A stretch of DNA of 34,529 nucleotides from Verrucomicrobiota bacterium (GTDB taxonomy: Bacteria; Verrucomicrobiota; Verrucomicrobiia; Limisphaerales; SIBE01). Below are positions 16,701-24,200 of this stretch, in pieces (positions within the stretch are counted from its first letter, which is position 1; each line of letters opens with the position of its first letter). The DNA is taken from the NCBI GenBank assembly GCA_016209525.1, contig JACQWK010000400.1, positions 1-34,529 of the forward strand. Reading direction: 5' to 3'. The position numbers and the translations under genes are program-made. Below the pieces are notes generated by a model. The model made no database searches and was not told the DNA's origin. It saw nothing but the letters and a program-made list of their open reading frames with translations.

Positions 16701-19700
16701 TCAGCGATCCCAACGACAGTCCGGCCAACGCTTTTCTCGCGGTCAAGATCACGACGCTGCCGTTTGTTGGAACTCTGACGGTGGACGGAACCGGCGTGAA
16801 CGCTGGCGACTTTGTCCCGCCCGAGACTATCCCAGCCGGCGTGACATGGACCCCCCGCGAGAGCAATCGGGACTGGTCAGCAATTGCTTCGTCTGCGGAC
16901 GGGACGAAGCTCGTAGCGGTTGTGCTCGGGGGTCAGATTTACACATCGGCGGATTCCGGAGCGACATGGACTGCGCGTGCCAGCACTCATAGGTGGGTCT
17001 GTGTCGCTTCATCTGCGGATGGGATGAAGCTGGTCGCCGGACAACAAGATGGCCAGATATACACTTCTGCGGATGGCGGATTGAATTGGACAGTGCGAGA
17101 AAGCATTCGCGATTGGCAGGCCGTCGCTTCGTCGGCGGACGGAACAAAACTGGTGGCCGCCTCTTACAACAACGGCCGGATTTACACTTCGACGGATTCT
17201 GGAGCGAATTGGACGGAGCGCGGGAGTGCCGGCATGTGGATTTCCGTGGCTTCGTCGGCAGACGGAACAAAACTGGTGGCGGCGGATTACGTGAGCGGTC
17301 TTCTCTACGCCTCAACGGACTCAGGAGTAAGCTGGACAGTGCGCGGGAGTCCTGGCGATTGGCGATCCGTCGCCTCTTCGGCGGATGGGTCAAAACTGGT
17401 GGCGGCGGCTCAACTCGGCGGTCAGATCTACACTTCCACGGATTTCGGCCTGACCTGGAATGCGCGGGAAAGCAACCGAAATTGGCGGCGCGTGGCCTCA
17501 TCGGCGGATGGCACGAAGCTGGTGGCCGTGGCGTGGGGCGACAGGATCTACACTTCCGCTGATTCTGGGGTGAGTTGGACCGTCCGTGAAAGCGTCAGGA
17601 ATTGGATGGGCGTTGCATCGTCGGCGGATGGCACTCGGTTGGTAGCGGCTGCGTGGGGCGGCCAGATTTACACCTCCAGCACCGTGGCTGGGCTTGTATT
17701 CACACCGCCAGCCAACGACAATGGCGAACCGCATGCAGCGTTCACCTTTCAAGCGCAAGATGACGGTGGCACAGCCAACGGCGGCGTGAATCTGAACCCA
17801 ACACCGAGAACGATGACCATCAACCTGGCGCCGGTGAACGACGCGCCGACGCTGGCGGCGATCAGCGATGTGACGATTCTGGAAAATGCGCCGACGCAGG
17901 TGGTGAACTTGACTGGGATCAGCGCGGGGCCAAGCAATGAAAGCAGCCAGATGCTGACCATCACGGTGAGTTCCAGCAACACCGCCTTGATCCCAACTCC
18001 GACGGTCAACTACACGAGTCCGAATGCCACGGGGACATTAGGCTTTACGCCGGCGGCCAGCGCCACCGGGACCGCGACGATCATGGTGATCGTGAGTGAC
18101 AACGGAGGCACGGCCAACGGCGGGATCGATGCCGTGGATAATGCCTTCACTGTGACGGTGACGATGAGCGGCTACACCTTCACAACGCTGGCGGGGGTCT
18201 CCGGCGACGGGACTGGGAGCGCGGCGCGGTTTTACTATCCGGAAGGAGTGGCGGTGGACAGCGGCGGCCACGTCTATGTCGCCGATACCATCAATCACAC
18301 CATTCGGAAGCTCACGCCGGCTGGCGGGGTGAGCACGTTTGCGGGATTGGCGGGCAGCTTCGGCGGCGCTGACGGGACCGGAAGTTCGGCGCGATTCAAC
18401 GGGCCCACAGGTCTTGCCGTGGACAGCAGTAGCAACGTCTATGTCGCGGATTCTGCGAACCACACGATCCGGAAGATCACGTCGGCGGGGGTGGTCAGCA
18501 CGCTGGCGGGGTTAGCGGGAAGCTGGGGCAGCACGGACGGGACGGGCAGCACGGCGCGGTTCAATTATCCGTATGATGTGGCCGTGGACAGTCTGGATAA
18601 CCTCTTTGTGGCCGACTCAGAAAATAACACAATTCGGAGAATCACGTCCAACGGGGAGGTCAGCACATTCGCAGGCTTGGCGTGGAGCGCTGGCAGCGCC
18701 GACGGGAGCGGGAGCGCGGCACGGTTCAACGTACCCCGTGGCGTGGCAGTCGACGGCAGTGGCAACGTCTATGTCGGGGATACGTTCAACCGCACGATCC
18801 GGAAGATCACGCCATCGGGCGTGGTGAGCACGTTTGCGGGATTGGCAGGGAGCATCGGCAGCGCGGACGGGACGGGCAGCGCAGCTCGGTTCTTCAATCC
18901 GCATGGCGTGGCGGTGGACACCGGGGGTGACGTCTATGTCGCGGACGGGAACAACTTCACGATACGGAAAATCACGTCGGCAGGAGAGGTGAGCACGTTG
19001 GCGGGATTGGCAGGGAGCTGGGGCAGCGCGGACGGGACGGGCAGTGCGGCGCGGTTCTTCTGGCCTAAAGACGTGGCCATGGGCAGCGCTGGTGACCTTT
19101 ATGTCGCGGATACCCAGAACCACACGGTCCGGAAGATCGGCCCGGAAGGAGTGGTGAGCACTCTGGCGGGTTTGGCGGGGTCAGCAGGGCCTTCTGGTTA
19201 CGCGGACGGGACGCTTGACGCGGCGCGGTTTAACCAGCCGCGAGGCACGGCGATCGACAGTGCGGGCAACCTCTATGTGGCGGACTACCGCAACCACACG
19301 ATTCGGAAAATCACGACGGACGGGATGGTGAGCACGCTGGCGGGCTGGGCGGGCAGCCCGGGCAGCGCGAACGGCAGTGGCAGCGCGGCGCGGTTCAACT
19401 TTCCGATGGACGTAGCAGTGGACAGTGCCGGCAACGTCTATGTGGCGGATAGCAGCAACCATACGATTCGGAAGATTACGCCAGGCGGGTTTGTGAGCAC
19501 GCTGGCGGGTTGGCCGGGGATTGTAGGCAGCGCGGACGGACCCGCGACCACAGCGCGGTTTTTTGTTCCTATGGGTGTTGCTGTGGACAGCGCGGGCACT
19601 GTTTATGTGGCGGATTCCTTGAATCGGACGATTCGGAAGATCACGCCGGCAGGGTTCGTGAGCACGCTGGCGGGCTTGGCAGGGAATGCAGGCGTGGCGG

Positions 19701-20470
19701 ACGGGGTGGGGAGCACGGCGCGTTTCGTCGATCCAAGAGGTGTGGCAGTGGACGGTTCGGGTACGCTTTATGTGGCGGATTCGGAGACCCACAGGATTCG
19801 GAAGATCACGCCGGAAGGAGTCGTGAGCACCTTGGCAGGTTGGAGCGCTGGCAGCGCAGACGGGACAGGGAGCGCGGCGCGGTTCAACTATCCGAATGGC
19901 GTAACCGTGGACGGCGCGGGCAACATTTTTGTGGCCGATAGCGGCAATTCCACGATTCGGAAGATCACGCCTGGTGGAGTGGTCAGCACGCTGGGGGGCT
20001 TGGCGGGAAGCCCCGGCAGCGCAGACGGAACAGGGAGTGCGGCGCGGTTCTACAATCCGGCGGGCGTGGAAGTGGACAGTGCGGGCAACCTCTACGTGGC
20101 GGATTCCTGGAATCATACGATTCGGAAAGGTGTGCCGCCCAGCCTGCCGCCTTCTCCCAACTTGCCAGCGGAGGTGCTCAGGACTGGTTCGACCAGCGCT
20201 GCCAAACCGGCGGCCGGTGATGGAAGCATCCGAGTGCAGAATGGCGAGTCCACGGGCGCTTTGGTTCTCAAGGGCATTCGTATGGGTGACAGGTTCCAAA
20301 TCTCGATCGCCACGTTGAGGGGCAAGACCTACGTGCTGGAATACAAGGATTCTTTAAACGAGTCCGAATGGAAGCGGGTAGCTTCCGTGCCCGGCGACGG
20401 CGCCGTGAAATTTCTCACCGATCCCGCCGCCACCACCTCGCAGCGCTTCTATCGCGTGCGGGTGGAGTGA
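10772..20470 (+). CDS. Main part of giant secreted modular protein 1 (SBBP, Calx-beta, NHL, BNR-like repeats)
   Basis: A 3232-codon frame, in the same frame as the signal-peptide-bearing part that ends at the TAG at 10727. It opens at a GTG with no signal peptide, so this start is unlikely to be biological. Approximate order by residue: cadherin-like module (1-115); module A (124-244); seven SBBP repeats (252-684); second copy of module A (697-817); Calx-beta 1 (822-932); six NHL units (937-1263); Calx-beta 2 (1273-1388); six NHL units (1397-1724); Calx-beta 3 (1732-1843); cadherin-like (1850-1950); a cadherin-like domain split by seven BNR-like units (2024-2306); another such module; twelve NHL units (2468-3121); and a C-terminal module (3127-3232) ending in FYRVRV. 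Calx-beta domains bind calcium in known proteins. The likely place is outside the cell. No catalytic domain was recognised. Very high repeat identity makes assembly errors possible. Confidence 0.85.
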   Translation: MTVNPENDAPSFTLATDVVVVANAASKSLANFALNLSTGPPDESSQKPTFELSNNNPAFFAVQPAINAAGTLTFQPAATASGRATVTAVLKDSGGTSLGGINQSLARSFSVVMQGGALPTLGELLNLQLNVNTMIHPGAADLRTFVTDTDSSPATMQFRIVNLSQINAALGLSDGQNGGVAGTPVVTLGMDPDSGTFKVRPGPGSLDNTIHVHPRKDFVGSATVTIEARDEQANVSNQRSFTVTVLQPQTAPRFNWVRSAGGTDSDWGMGIAVDGLGNRYVSGFFSGSIAFDPTTTLTSFGASDVFVAKYDMNGNLSWAKQAGGTDMDSGGGIAVDSGGNSFVTGSFSGSASFGSMPLTSAGASDLFVCKYDTDGNVLWVQQAGGTGYAGAFAIAVDAVGNSYVAGSFSGSVTFGDTTVTSAGEEDIFVAKYGSDGNSVWVRQAGGSSQDNGFSIAVDSAGSSYVSGRFRGSATFANTTPSTILTSRGEDDIFVAKFDSGGNLLWVQQAGGNAADSGGGIAVDSAGDCYVTGTFSGSATFGSSTTLTSAGERDIFAAKYDTAGSFLRVRQAAGTGPDWGGDIAVDSAHNSYVIGSFSGSVTLGNTTLTSAGDKDVFVAEFDPDGNVLWAKRAGGSGLDGGFGIAVDSAGNGYLTGVFSGTAAFDDTPLTSAGLEDIYVAQIGASSTGGNSPPQLAPLPNLQLNVNTTIHPGAADLRTFVTDADSSLATMQFRIVNLSEINSAFGLSDGQNGGVAGTPVLTIGDDPDSGTFKVRPGTGSQDNTIHVHPRRDFVGSATVIIEARDEQGNVSNQRSFTVTMNVLPALGLSDITVTEGNSGTVNATFTATLSPASSQTVTVNYATADGTATAANGDYVVNSGILTFAPNEITRDITVLVNGDATVEPNETFFVNLNNPVNVTLARTQGGGTIQNDDNGATYTFTTLAGLAGSQGSTDSTGSAARFWYPSGVAVDSAGHVFVTDRWNHTIREITSAGVVSTLAGLVGSNGSADGTGSAARFYEPQGVAVDSSGNVYVGDTFNHTIRKITPMGVVSTLAGLAGSDGSADGTGSAARFNWPQGVAVDYSGYVYVADYNNHTIRKITPAGDVSTLAGLAGSYGSADGPGNAARFNHPYGVAVDSSGHVYVGGYDNHTIRKITPAGEVSTLAGLAGSSGSADGIGSEARFYRPVGVVVDSSDNVYVADAYNYTIRKITPAGAVSTLAGLAGSEGSADGTGGMARFYYPSGVAVDSGGNLYVADTDNHTIRKGVPIWSPSPSLPALSVDDVIIAEGNSGTVSALFAVSMLGANAQTVTVHYATADGTSGTHATAGVDYTAVSGTLTWNPGDTSTKNFTVAIIGETTAESDEYFVVNLSNPVNAAVARAQGQGTIQNDDGGGGPVSDAYTFTTLAGLAGSTGSADGAGSVARFWGPKGVAVDSAGNVYVADQYNDIIRKITPNGTASTLAGMAETAGSADGMGSAARFNYPSDVAVNAGGDLYVADFGNHTIRKITPVGVVSTFAGLAGSAGSADGTGSAARFNNPGGLTVDSSGNFYVADTSNRTIRKITVGGLVSTLAGSAGSPGSTDGMGSAARFEEPYGVAVDAAGNVYVADSGNDAIRKITPTGLVSTLAGSPVSSGSADGTVSAARFWGPKGVAVDSAGNVYAADWQNYTIRKITPTGLVSTLAGAPLSNGSADGPASTARFYFPWSVALDNAGNLYVGDKGNNTIRKGVPGSAPFPNLTLSINDVTVTEGNSGTAIATFMVALSSASAQSVTVNYATADVTATAPSDYTSTSGTLTFAPNEMTRFITVQVNGDATVEPDEHFLVNLSNPINATMARAQGTGTILNDDAAPPSNTPPVILNIADQTTNEDTPTPSIPFTVNDAETAAESLIVTTVSSNQSLVSNNNIILGGTGENRSLVAVPSLNQNGTATITVTVSDGTTASSDSFVLAINPVNDAPAGANQAISINEDTSHAFTAADFGFSDPNDSPANAFLAVKITTLPFVGTLTVDGTGVNAGDFVPPETIPAGVTWTPRESNRDWSAIASSADGTKLVAVVLGGQIYTSADSGATWTARASTHRWVCVASSADGMKLVAGQQDGQIYTSADGGLNWTVRESIRDWQAVASSADGTKLVAASYNNGRIYTSTDSGANWTERGSAGMWISVASSADGTKLVAADYVSGLLYASTDSGVSWTVRGSPGDWRSVASSADGSKLVAAAQLGGQIYTSTDFGLTWNARESNRNWRRVASSADGTKLVAVAWGDRIYTSADSGVSWTVRESVRNWMGVASSADGTRLVAAAWGGQIYTSSTVAGLVFTPPANDNGEPHAAFTFQAQDDGGTANGGVNLNPTPRTMTINLAPVNDAPTLAAISDVTILENAPTQVVNLTGISAGPSNESSQMLTITVSSSNTALIPTPTVNYTSPNATGTLGFTPAASATGTATIMVIVSDNGGTANGGIDAVDNAFTVTVTMSGYTFTTLAGVSGDGTGSAARFYYPEGVAVDSGGHVYVADTINHTIRKLTPAGGVSTFAGLAGSFGGADGTGSSARFNGPTGLAVDSSSNVYVADSANHTIRKITSAGVVSTLAGLAGSWGSTDGTGSTARFNYPYDVAVDSLDNLFVADSENNTIRRITSNGEVSTFAGLAWSAGSADGSGSAARFNVPRGVAVDGSGNVYVGDTFNRTIRKITPSGVVSTFAGLAGSIGSADGTGSAARFFNPHGVAVDTGGDVYVADGNNFTIRKITSAGEVSTLAGLAGSWGSADGTGSAARFFWPKDVAMGSAGDLYVADTQNHTVRKIGPEGVVSTLAGLAGSAGPSGYADGTLDAARFNQPRGTAIDSAGNLYVADYRNHTIRKITTDGMVSTLAGWAGSPGSANGSGSAARFNFPMDVAVDSAGNVYVADSSNHTIRKITPGGFVSTLAGWPGIVGSADGPATTARFFVPMGVAVDSAGTVYVADSLNRTIRKITPAGFVSTLAGLAGNAGVADGVGSTARFVDPRGVAVDGSGTLYVADSETHRIRKITPEGVVSTLAGWSAGSADGTGSAARFNYPNGVTVDGAGNIFVADSGNSTIRKITPGGVVSTLGGLAGSPGSADGTGSAARFYNPAGVEVDSAGNLYVADSWNHTIRKGVPPSLPPSPNLPAEVLRTGSTSAAKPAAGDGSIRVQNGESTGALVLKGIRMGDRFQISIATLRGKTYVLEYKDSLNESEWKRVASVPGDGAVKFLTDPAATTSQRFYRVRVE
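11141..11505 (+). repeat. Module A, copy 1
   Basis: A unit of about 365 bp whose product begins LLNLQLNVNTMIHPGAADLR and contains GLSDGQNGG and HVHPRKDFVGSATV. It recurs at 12860-13222 with very similar DNA. The two copies bracket the SBBP propeller. The family is not recognised; a beta-sandwich linker is likely. Confidence 0.75.
11526..12825 (+). repeat. Seven SBBP-type repeats (probable 7-bladed propeller)
   Basis: Seven units of about 60 residues share WVxQAGGT, GIAVDSxGN, SYVxGSFSGSATFG and DIFVAKYDxxGN. The count of seven is complete and uninterrupted. SBBP (PF06739) repeats are predicted to form beta-propellers. Confidence 0.85.
12860..13222 (+). repeat. Module A, copy 2
   Basis: Second copy of the unit at 11141-11505, offset by about 1719 bases, with the same GLSDGQNGGVAGTPV and HVHPRRDFVGSATV segments. 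The copies are close in DNA as well as protein, so the duplication is recent or kept alike by recombination. Confidence 0.75.
13580..14560 (+). repeat. NHL block 1: six units
   Basis: Six units of about 54 residues with GVAVDSxGNVYVADxxNHTIRKIT and VSTLAG. The block opens with YTFTTLAG and its last unit ends IRKGVP in place of IRKITP. This fits one six-bladed NHL propeller closed by the opening strand. Confidence 0.88.
14960..15945 (+). repeat. NHL block 2: six units
   Basis: Six NHL units, again opened by YTFTTLAG and closed by IRKGVP, lying between Calx-beta domains 2 and 3. Units are more diverged than in block 1 (for example DVAVNAGGDLYVAD and SVALDNAGNLYVGD). Confidence 0.88.
16841..17689 (+). 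repeat. Seven BNR-like repeats inserted in a cadherin-like domain
   Basis: Seven units of about 40 residues share W-x2-VASSADGTKLVA, then G-x-IYTSxDSG and a closing W. The pattern resembles BNR/sialidase-type propeller blades. The array starts after NAGDFVPPETIPAG and ends before LVFTPPANDNG, which together make one ordinary cadherin-like domain. Confidence 0.82.
18174..20135 (+). repeat. NHL block 3: twelve units (probably two six-bladed propellers)
   Basis: Twelve NHL units in a row, opened by YTFTTLAG and closed by IRKGVP. Between units 6 and 7 (about 19160-19230) the linker is longer by three residues (AGPSGYADGTLDAARF). All of units 7-12 use ATT CGG for the Ile-Arg of TIRK, while units 1-6 vary, mostly ATC or ATA. 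Confidence 0.85.
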
Positions 20471-20479
20471 GGCAGTGCG

Positions 20480-20514
20480 CGATTTATGATTTACGATTTG
20501 CGATTTGCGATTTA
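20480..20514 (+). repeat. Five tandem 7-bp units
   Basis: Five exact heptamer units (CGATTTA, TGATTTA, CGATTTG, CGATTTG, CGATTTA) start 9 bases after the stop of giant gene 1. No function is known. Confidence 0.7.
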
Positions 20515-20538
20515 CCCTGGAAACCGCGGTCGTGGACT

Positions 20539-20680
20539 AACCGCAGAGAACGCAAAGAGCGCAAGGAGAAGGCCTGAGAGCGATCACACTGCCTCACCAA
20601 TCGGGTGAATCGCCCTGGAGACGAAGTGGCAATCCTGTTTCGATGTCATCAGGCTAATCCTCTCTGTGTTCTCTGCGGTT
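20539..20680. repeat. Palindrome-ended repeat (AACCGCAGAGAAC ends)
   Basis: Perfect 13-nt inverted ends, AACCGCAGAGAAC (20539-20551) and GTTCTCTGCGGTT (20668-20680), extend as a weaker match inward. This 142-bp segment has no coding capacity and looks like another small palindromic element. Confidence 0.55.
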
Positions 20681-20740
20681 CAACTGCCCTTCTTGGGTTT
20701 GCGACCGACTTGGAACACTTCCTCCATTGGAGCGCGGCTT

Positions 20741-20780
20741 TCGTAGGGCAGGTTTCCAGAGCTGCAGTATCGCTGAGTTC
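20741..20780 (+). repeat. Diverged copy of the GCAGATTTTCAATCTGC repeat
   Basis: The stretch GGGCAGGTTTCCAGAGCTGCAGTATCGCTGAG matches, base for base over most of its length, the left arm of the element at 21001-21140 (GCAGATTTTCAATCTGC followed by TGTATCGCCGAG). Confidence 0.45.
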
Positions 20781-21000
20781 CCATCGGCACAGCGCGGCGC
20801 GCGGGAGCCGCAACCAAGATTCTTGGACTCCGGAGGGAAGCGCGGCGCCACGCCGCTTTGGCCCCGCTTGTCAGACTTTCCAAAGCGGTGTCGCTGCTTC
20901 GCTCTGCCACCGCACTCCGAAATCGCCGTGACCGGCGGCAATTGCAGGAGACTCTCCCAGGCCCCGTACTCTTGAAGCTCTTAGGCCTCAGTCCTGCCCG
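20781..21000. other. Intergenic stretch between the giant genes
   Basis: GC-rich sequence with short repeat-like words (GCGCGGCGC, AAGCGGTGTCGCTGCTTCGC) and no supportable gene or RNA. The whole 785-bp gap between the giant genes (20471-21255) seems to be made mostly of small palindromic elements. Confidence 0.4.
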
Positions 21001-21140
21001 GCGTAACGCAGATTTTCAATCTGCTGTATCGCCGAGTTGCACTCGGCTGAAAGTTCCAGACTGAGGGAGTGCTTGGCAATTTGCGGCGTCCACAGAATGA
21101 AATTCTGCGATGCGGCAGATTGAAAATCTGCGCTACAAAA
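21001..21140. repeat. Inverted repeat element with GCAGATTTTCAATCTGC arms
   Basis: A perfect 17-nt inverted repeat (21008-21024 and 21115-21131) extends with few mismatches to about 30 nt per arm (GTARCGCAG on one side, ATCGC on the other). Each arm is itself partly palindromic. It ends about 115 bases before the start codon of giant gene 2. Confidence 0.65.
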
Positions 21141-21245
21141 TCGCCGGTCTGTGGCCGGGCAAGAGTGACCGGTTACTTGAAGCTTTTGAACTCGACTCGA
21201 GACTTTGCGGGCTCAATATTGCATCAGCGTTGCACCCACTTGGGT

Positions 21246-21251
21246 GGAGAG
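21246..21251 (+). promoter_or_regulatory. Shine-Dalgarno sequence deciding the start of giant gene 2
   Basis: GGAGAG lies 4 bases before the ATG at 21256. The upstream in-frame TTG at 21205 has no such site and would place 17 extra residues before the signal segment, so the ATG is preferred. Confidence 0.6.
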
Positions 21252-21255
21252 ATTT

Positions 21256-24200
21256 ATGGGTCCGGAGAACCTCAAGCTCATTGGTCCGTTTGTCCATCGT
21301 TTTTGGCTCGCGCTCGGCTTTTGCCTGATCGCCTCGAAAGCCGCTGTTGAACTCCCTCTTGCCAACGAGCCCGCGCGCGGAGGCCAGGAATCGTCCTCCC
21401 TCGCCTCCGGTGACCGGCGATCCGTGCTGTGTCAAATCGAAGAGAACGAGTACGCCGGGCGCCGCGTGTCGTCCAAGACTGGCGATGACCGCCGGGTCGC
21501 GAACAATCTCCGACAGGGAATGAGGATTGAATTTGGCGCAGACAGCGTGGCGGTGCGCCAGCCGGCAGTGAAGGAGACACAGCTCCGCTTGCGTTTGATG
21601 CGATATGGCTATGGCAGCGCTTTGCAGCCGGCAACTCCGGCAGAAGAGATCGTGGCGATCGAAAACCGCGTGGAATACCGCCGCGGCGAATTGATCGAGT
21701 GGTATGAGAACACGGCCGCCGGACTCGAACAGGGCTTCACGCTCTTGGATTCGCCAACGGAAAGGTCCGGCCACGCGCCTCTTCGGCTGGAAATCGAATT
21801 CGCCACAGGTCTGCGACCAACTCTCGATGCGGGCGGGACGCGGGTGCTTCTGCTGACCGCCGAGGGACACCCGGCCTACACTTACGACAAACTGATCGTC
21901 ACAGACGCGACAGGCCGCGTGCGGCCGGCGCGCATGGAACTGGCCGGGGAAACCGACGTCGCATTGATAGTGGATGACTCAGATGCGAGCTACCCGCTCA
22001 TCATCGATCCGTTGCTCGTTGCACAGCAAGCGAGGCTCATGACTGGCGACGGCGGAAGGGAGGATTATTTCGGACTGTCCACCGCGATTTCCGGAACCAC
22101 GCTGGTCGTGGGCGCCTACGGCCATAATTCGCAACGCGGGGCAGCCTACGTTTTCATGCGAAGCGGCACGAATTGGGTGCAGCAAGCCAAGCTGACCGCG
22201 CAGGACGGCGCGAGCAGCGACCGTTTCGGAAATTCCGTGGCCATCGACAGTGACACCGTGATCGTCGGGGCAAGGTCTGCCAGACTGTCGGGCTCATTTG
22301 TCTCACCGGGACCGGGAGCGGTTTATGTGTTTGCACGAAGCGGGACTAGTTGGAGTCAACAGGCAAGGCTCGTGGCCGGTGACACTCTGGCCGGCCACGA
22401 ATTCGGCGGCGCCGTGGCGGTTGCGGGAAACACTGCCCTGGTTGGGGCTCCTGGCCAAGGATCGGCTTATGTCTTCTCACGAAGCGGAACAAACTGGACC
22501 CAACAGGCCAAACTCTTGCCCATCGGCGGCACGCCCTTGCCTCGCTTTGGAGGTGCCTTGGCGGTAGCTGGTGAAAACTCGGTGATTGTTGGAACCCATG
22601 TTTTCACGCGCACCGGTTCGATTTGGAGCGAACCGACGGTACTTGTCTCCAGTGACTTGAGGCCAGGCGACGATTTTGGCAACGCGGCGGCGATCTCGTC
22701 AGACACGGCCGTCATCGGCGCTCAACTCGACCGTCCTGAAGGCGATGGCGGATTCCGGGCTCCGGGCGCCGCTTATGTGTTCACGCGCAACGGGGCGGCC
22801 TGGAGCCAGCAAGCCAAACTGACCGCCAGCGACATCGTTGAGCGACAAACGTCCATATCCTCGATCACGGAAGGCGCGACTTTCGGCAACGCGGTCGCGA
22901 TTTTTGGGGACACCATAGTCGTCGGCGCCAGGTACGACAAATCCGGGGACGGTTCCGTGTATGTGTTCACAAGGATGGGAAGCACCTGGATCCAACGGGC
23001 GAAAATCATGCCCATTGGAGGTCAGGGCAGCACCTCCTTCGGCGCATCGGTGGCCCTTGGCGAGTCTGCCGTGGTGGTGGGCGCGCCTCTCGAGGATGGG
23101 TTTGAGCGTCCTGACCAAGGGGCGGCCTACGTTTACGGAATCTCTGTTTCCGAGGCGAACTCGGCGCCTGTGGTGGCGAATGTCGAAACGAGCACGCTGA
23201 TCGACACCGAAAATGCCGCGCCCGTCGCTCTCACTTCGACTCTGACGGTGGCCGACGCGGACAGCACGAATCTGACGAACGCCGTGGTTCGGTTCAGCCA
23301 GGGCTATGTCAAGGGCGAGGACGTTCTCTTGTTCACCGAGTTCTACGGCATCAAGGGCAGTTTTCTCGCCGGGAGTGGCCTGTTGAATTTGACGGGCCTG
23401 GCTTCGCCCGCCCATTACCAGGCGGCCTTGCAACGCGTGCAATACACAAACACGAGCGATCACCCGAGCGCGCTGTCGCGGACCGTGACATTCCAGGTTA
23501 CGGATATCGATGGTTCGCCGAGCAACATCCAGGCACGGAACATCCGCATGATTGGCTTCAATGATCCGCCAGTGAACGACGTGGAAGCGGCGAACGTTTA
23601 CCTCTGGAGCACGATCGCCGGTTTGAGTGGGCCGGGCAATTTTGGCAGCGCGGATGGCATCGGAAGCGCAGCCCGGTTCGGCTCGGTGTCGGGCCTGGCG
23701 GTGGACAACGCGGGGAACGTGATCGTCGCCGATGGGGATAATCATACGATTCGGAAAATTACGCCGTCCGGCGTCGTGAGTACGTTGGCGGGTTCGCCAG
23801 GCGCTCCGGGCAGCACTGATGGCACGGCCGCTTCGGCGCGGTTCAGATTTCCGAGAGGAGTGGCCGTGGACAGCACTGGAAATATTTACGTGGCTGACAC
23901 GGAAAACCATAAGATTCGGAAGATCAACGTGGCCCTGGACGTAGGCACACTCGCGGGCTCAGGAGTCCAGGGAACGATCGACGGAATCGGGTCGGCAGCG
24001 CGGTTTAGCCGGCCTGAAGGCATAGCGGTTGACGCAGCCGGCAATGTGTACGTAGCCGATACCGGGGTCTATGCGATTCGGAAGGTCGCTCCCAGCGGAA
24101 CAGTGAGTACGTTCGCCACACAGTCGAGTTTTGCCGCAGACAAGGAGGGGGTTGTCTTTACCGCGACTCCGGTTGCGCTGGCGGTGGATGGCGCAGGCAA

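Noticed and set aside
20605..20931. Short open frames between the giant genes
   Set aside because: They consist of translated repeat elements, with no start signal or domain.
21205..21255. TTG start of giant gene 2 at 21205
   Set aside because: The ATG at 21256 has a GGAGAG Shine-Dalgarno sequence and puts the signal segment near the N-terminus.
22699..23910. A 403-codon minus-strand frame opposite the FG-GAP and NHL region of giant gene 2
   Set aside because: It has a His/Arg-rich shadow composition and no recognised family; the plus-strand frame has clear domains.
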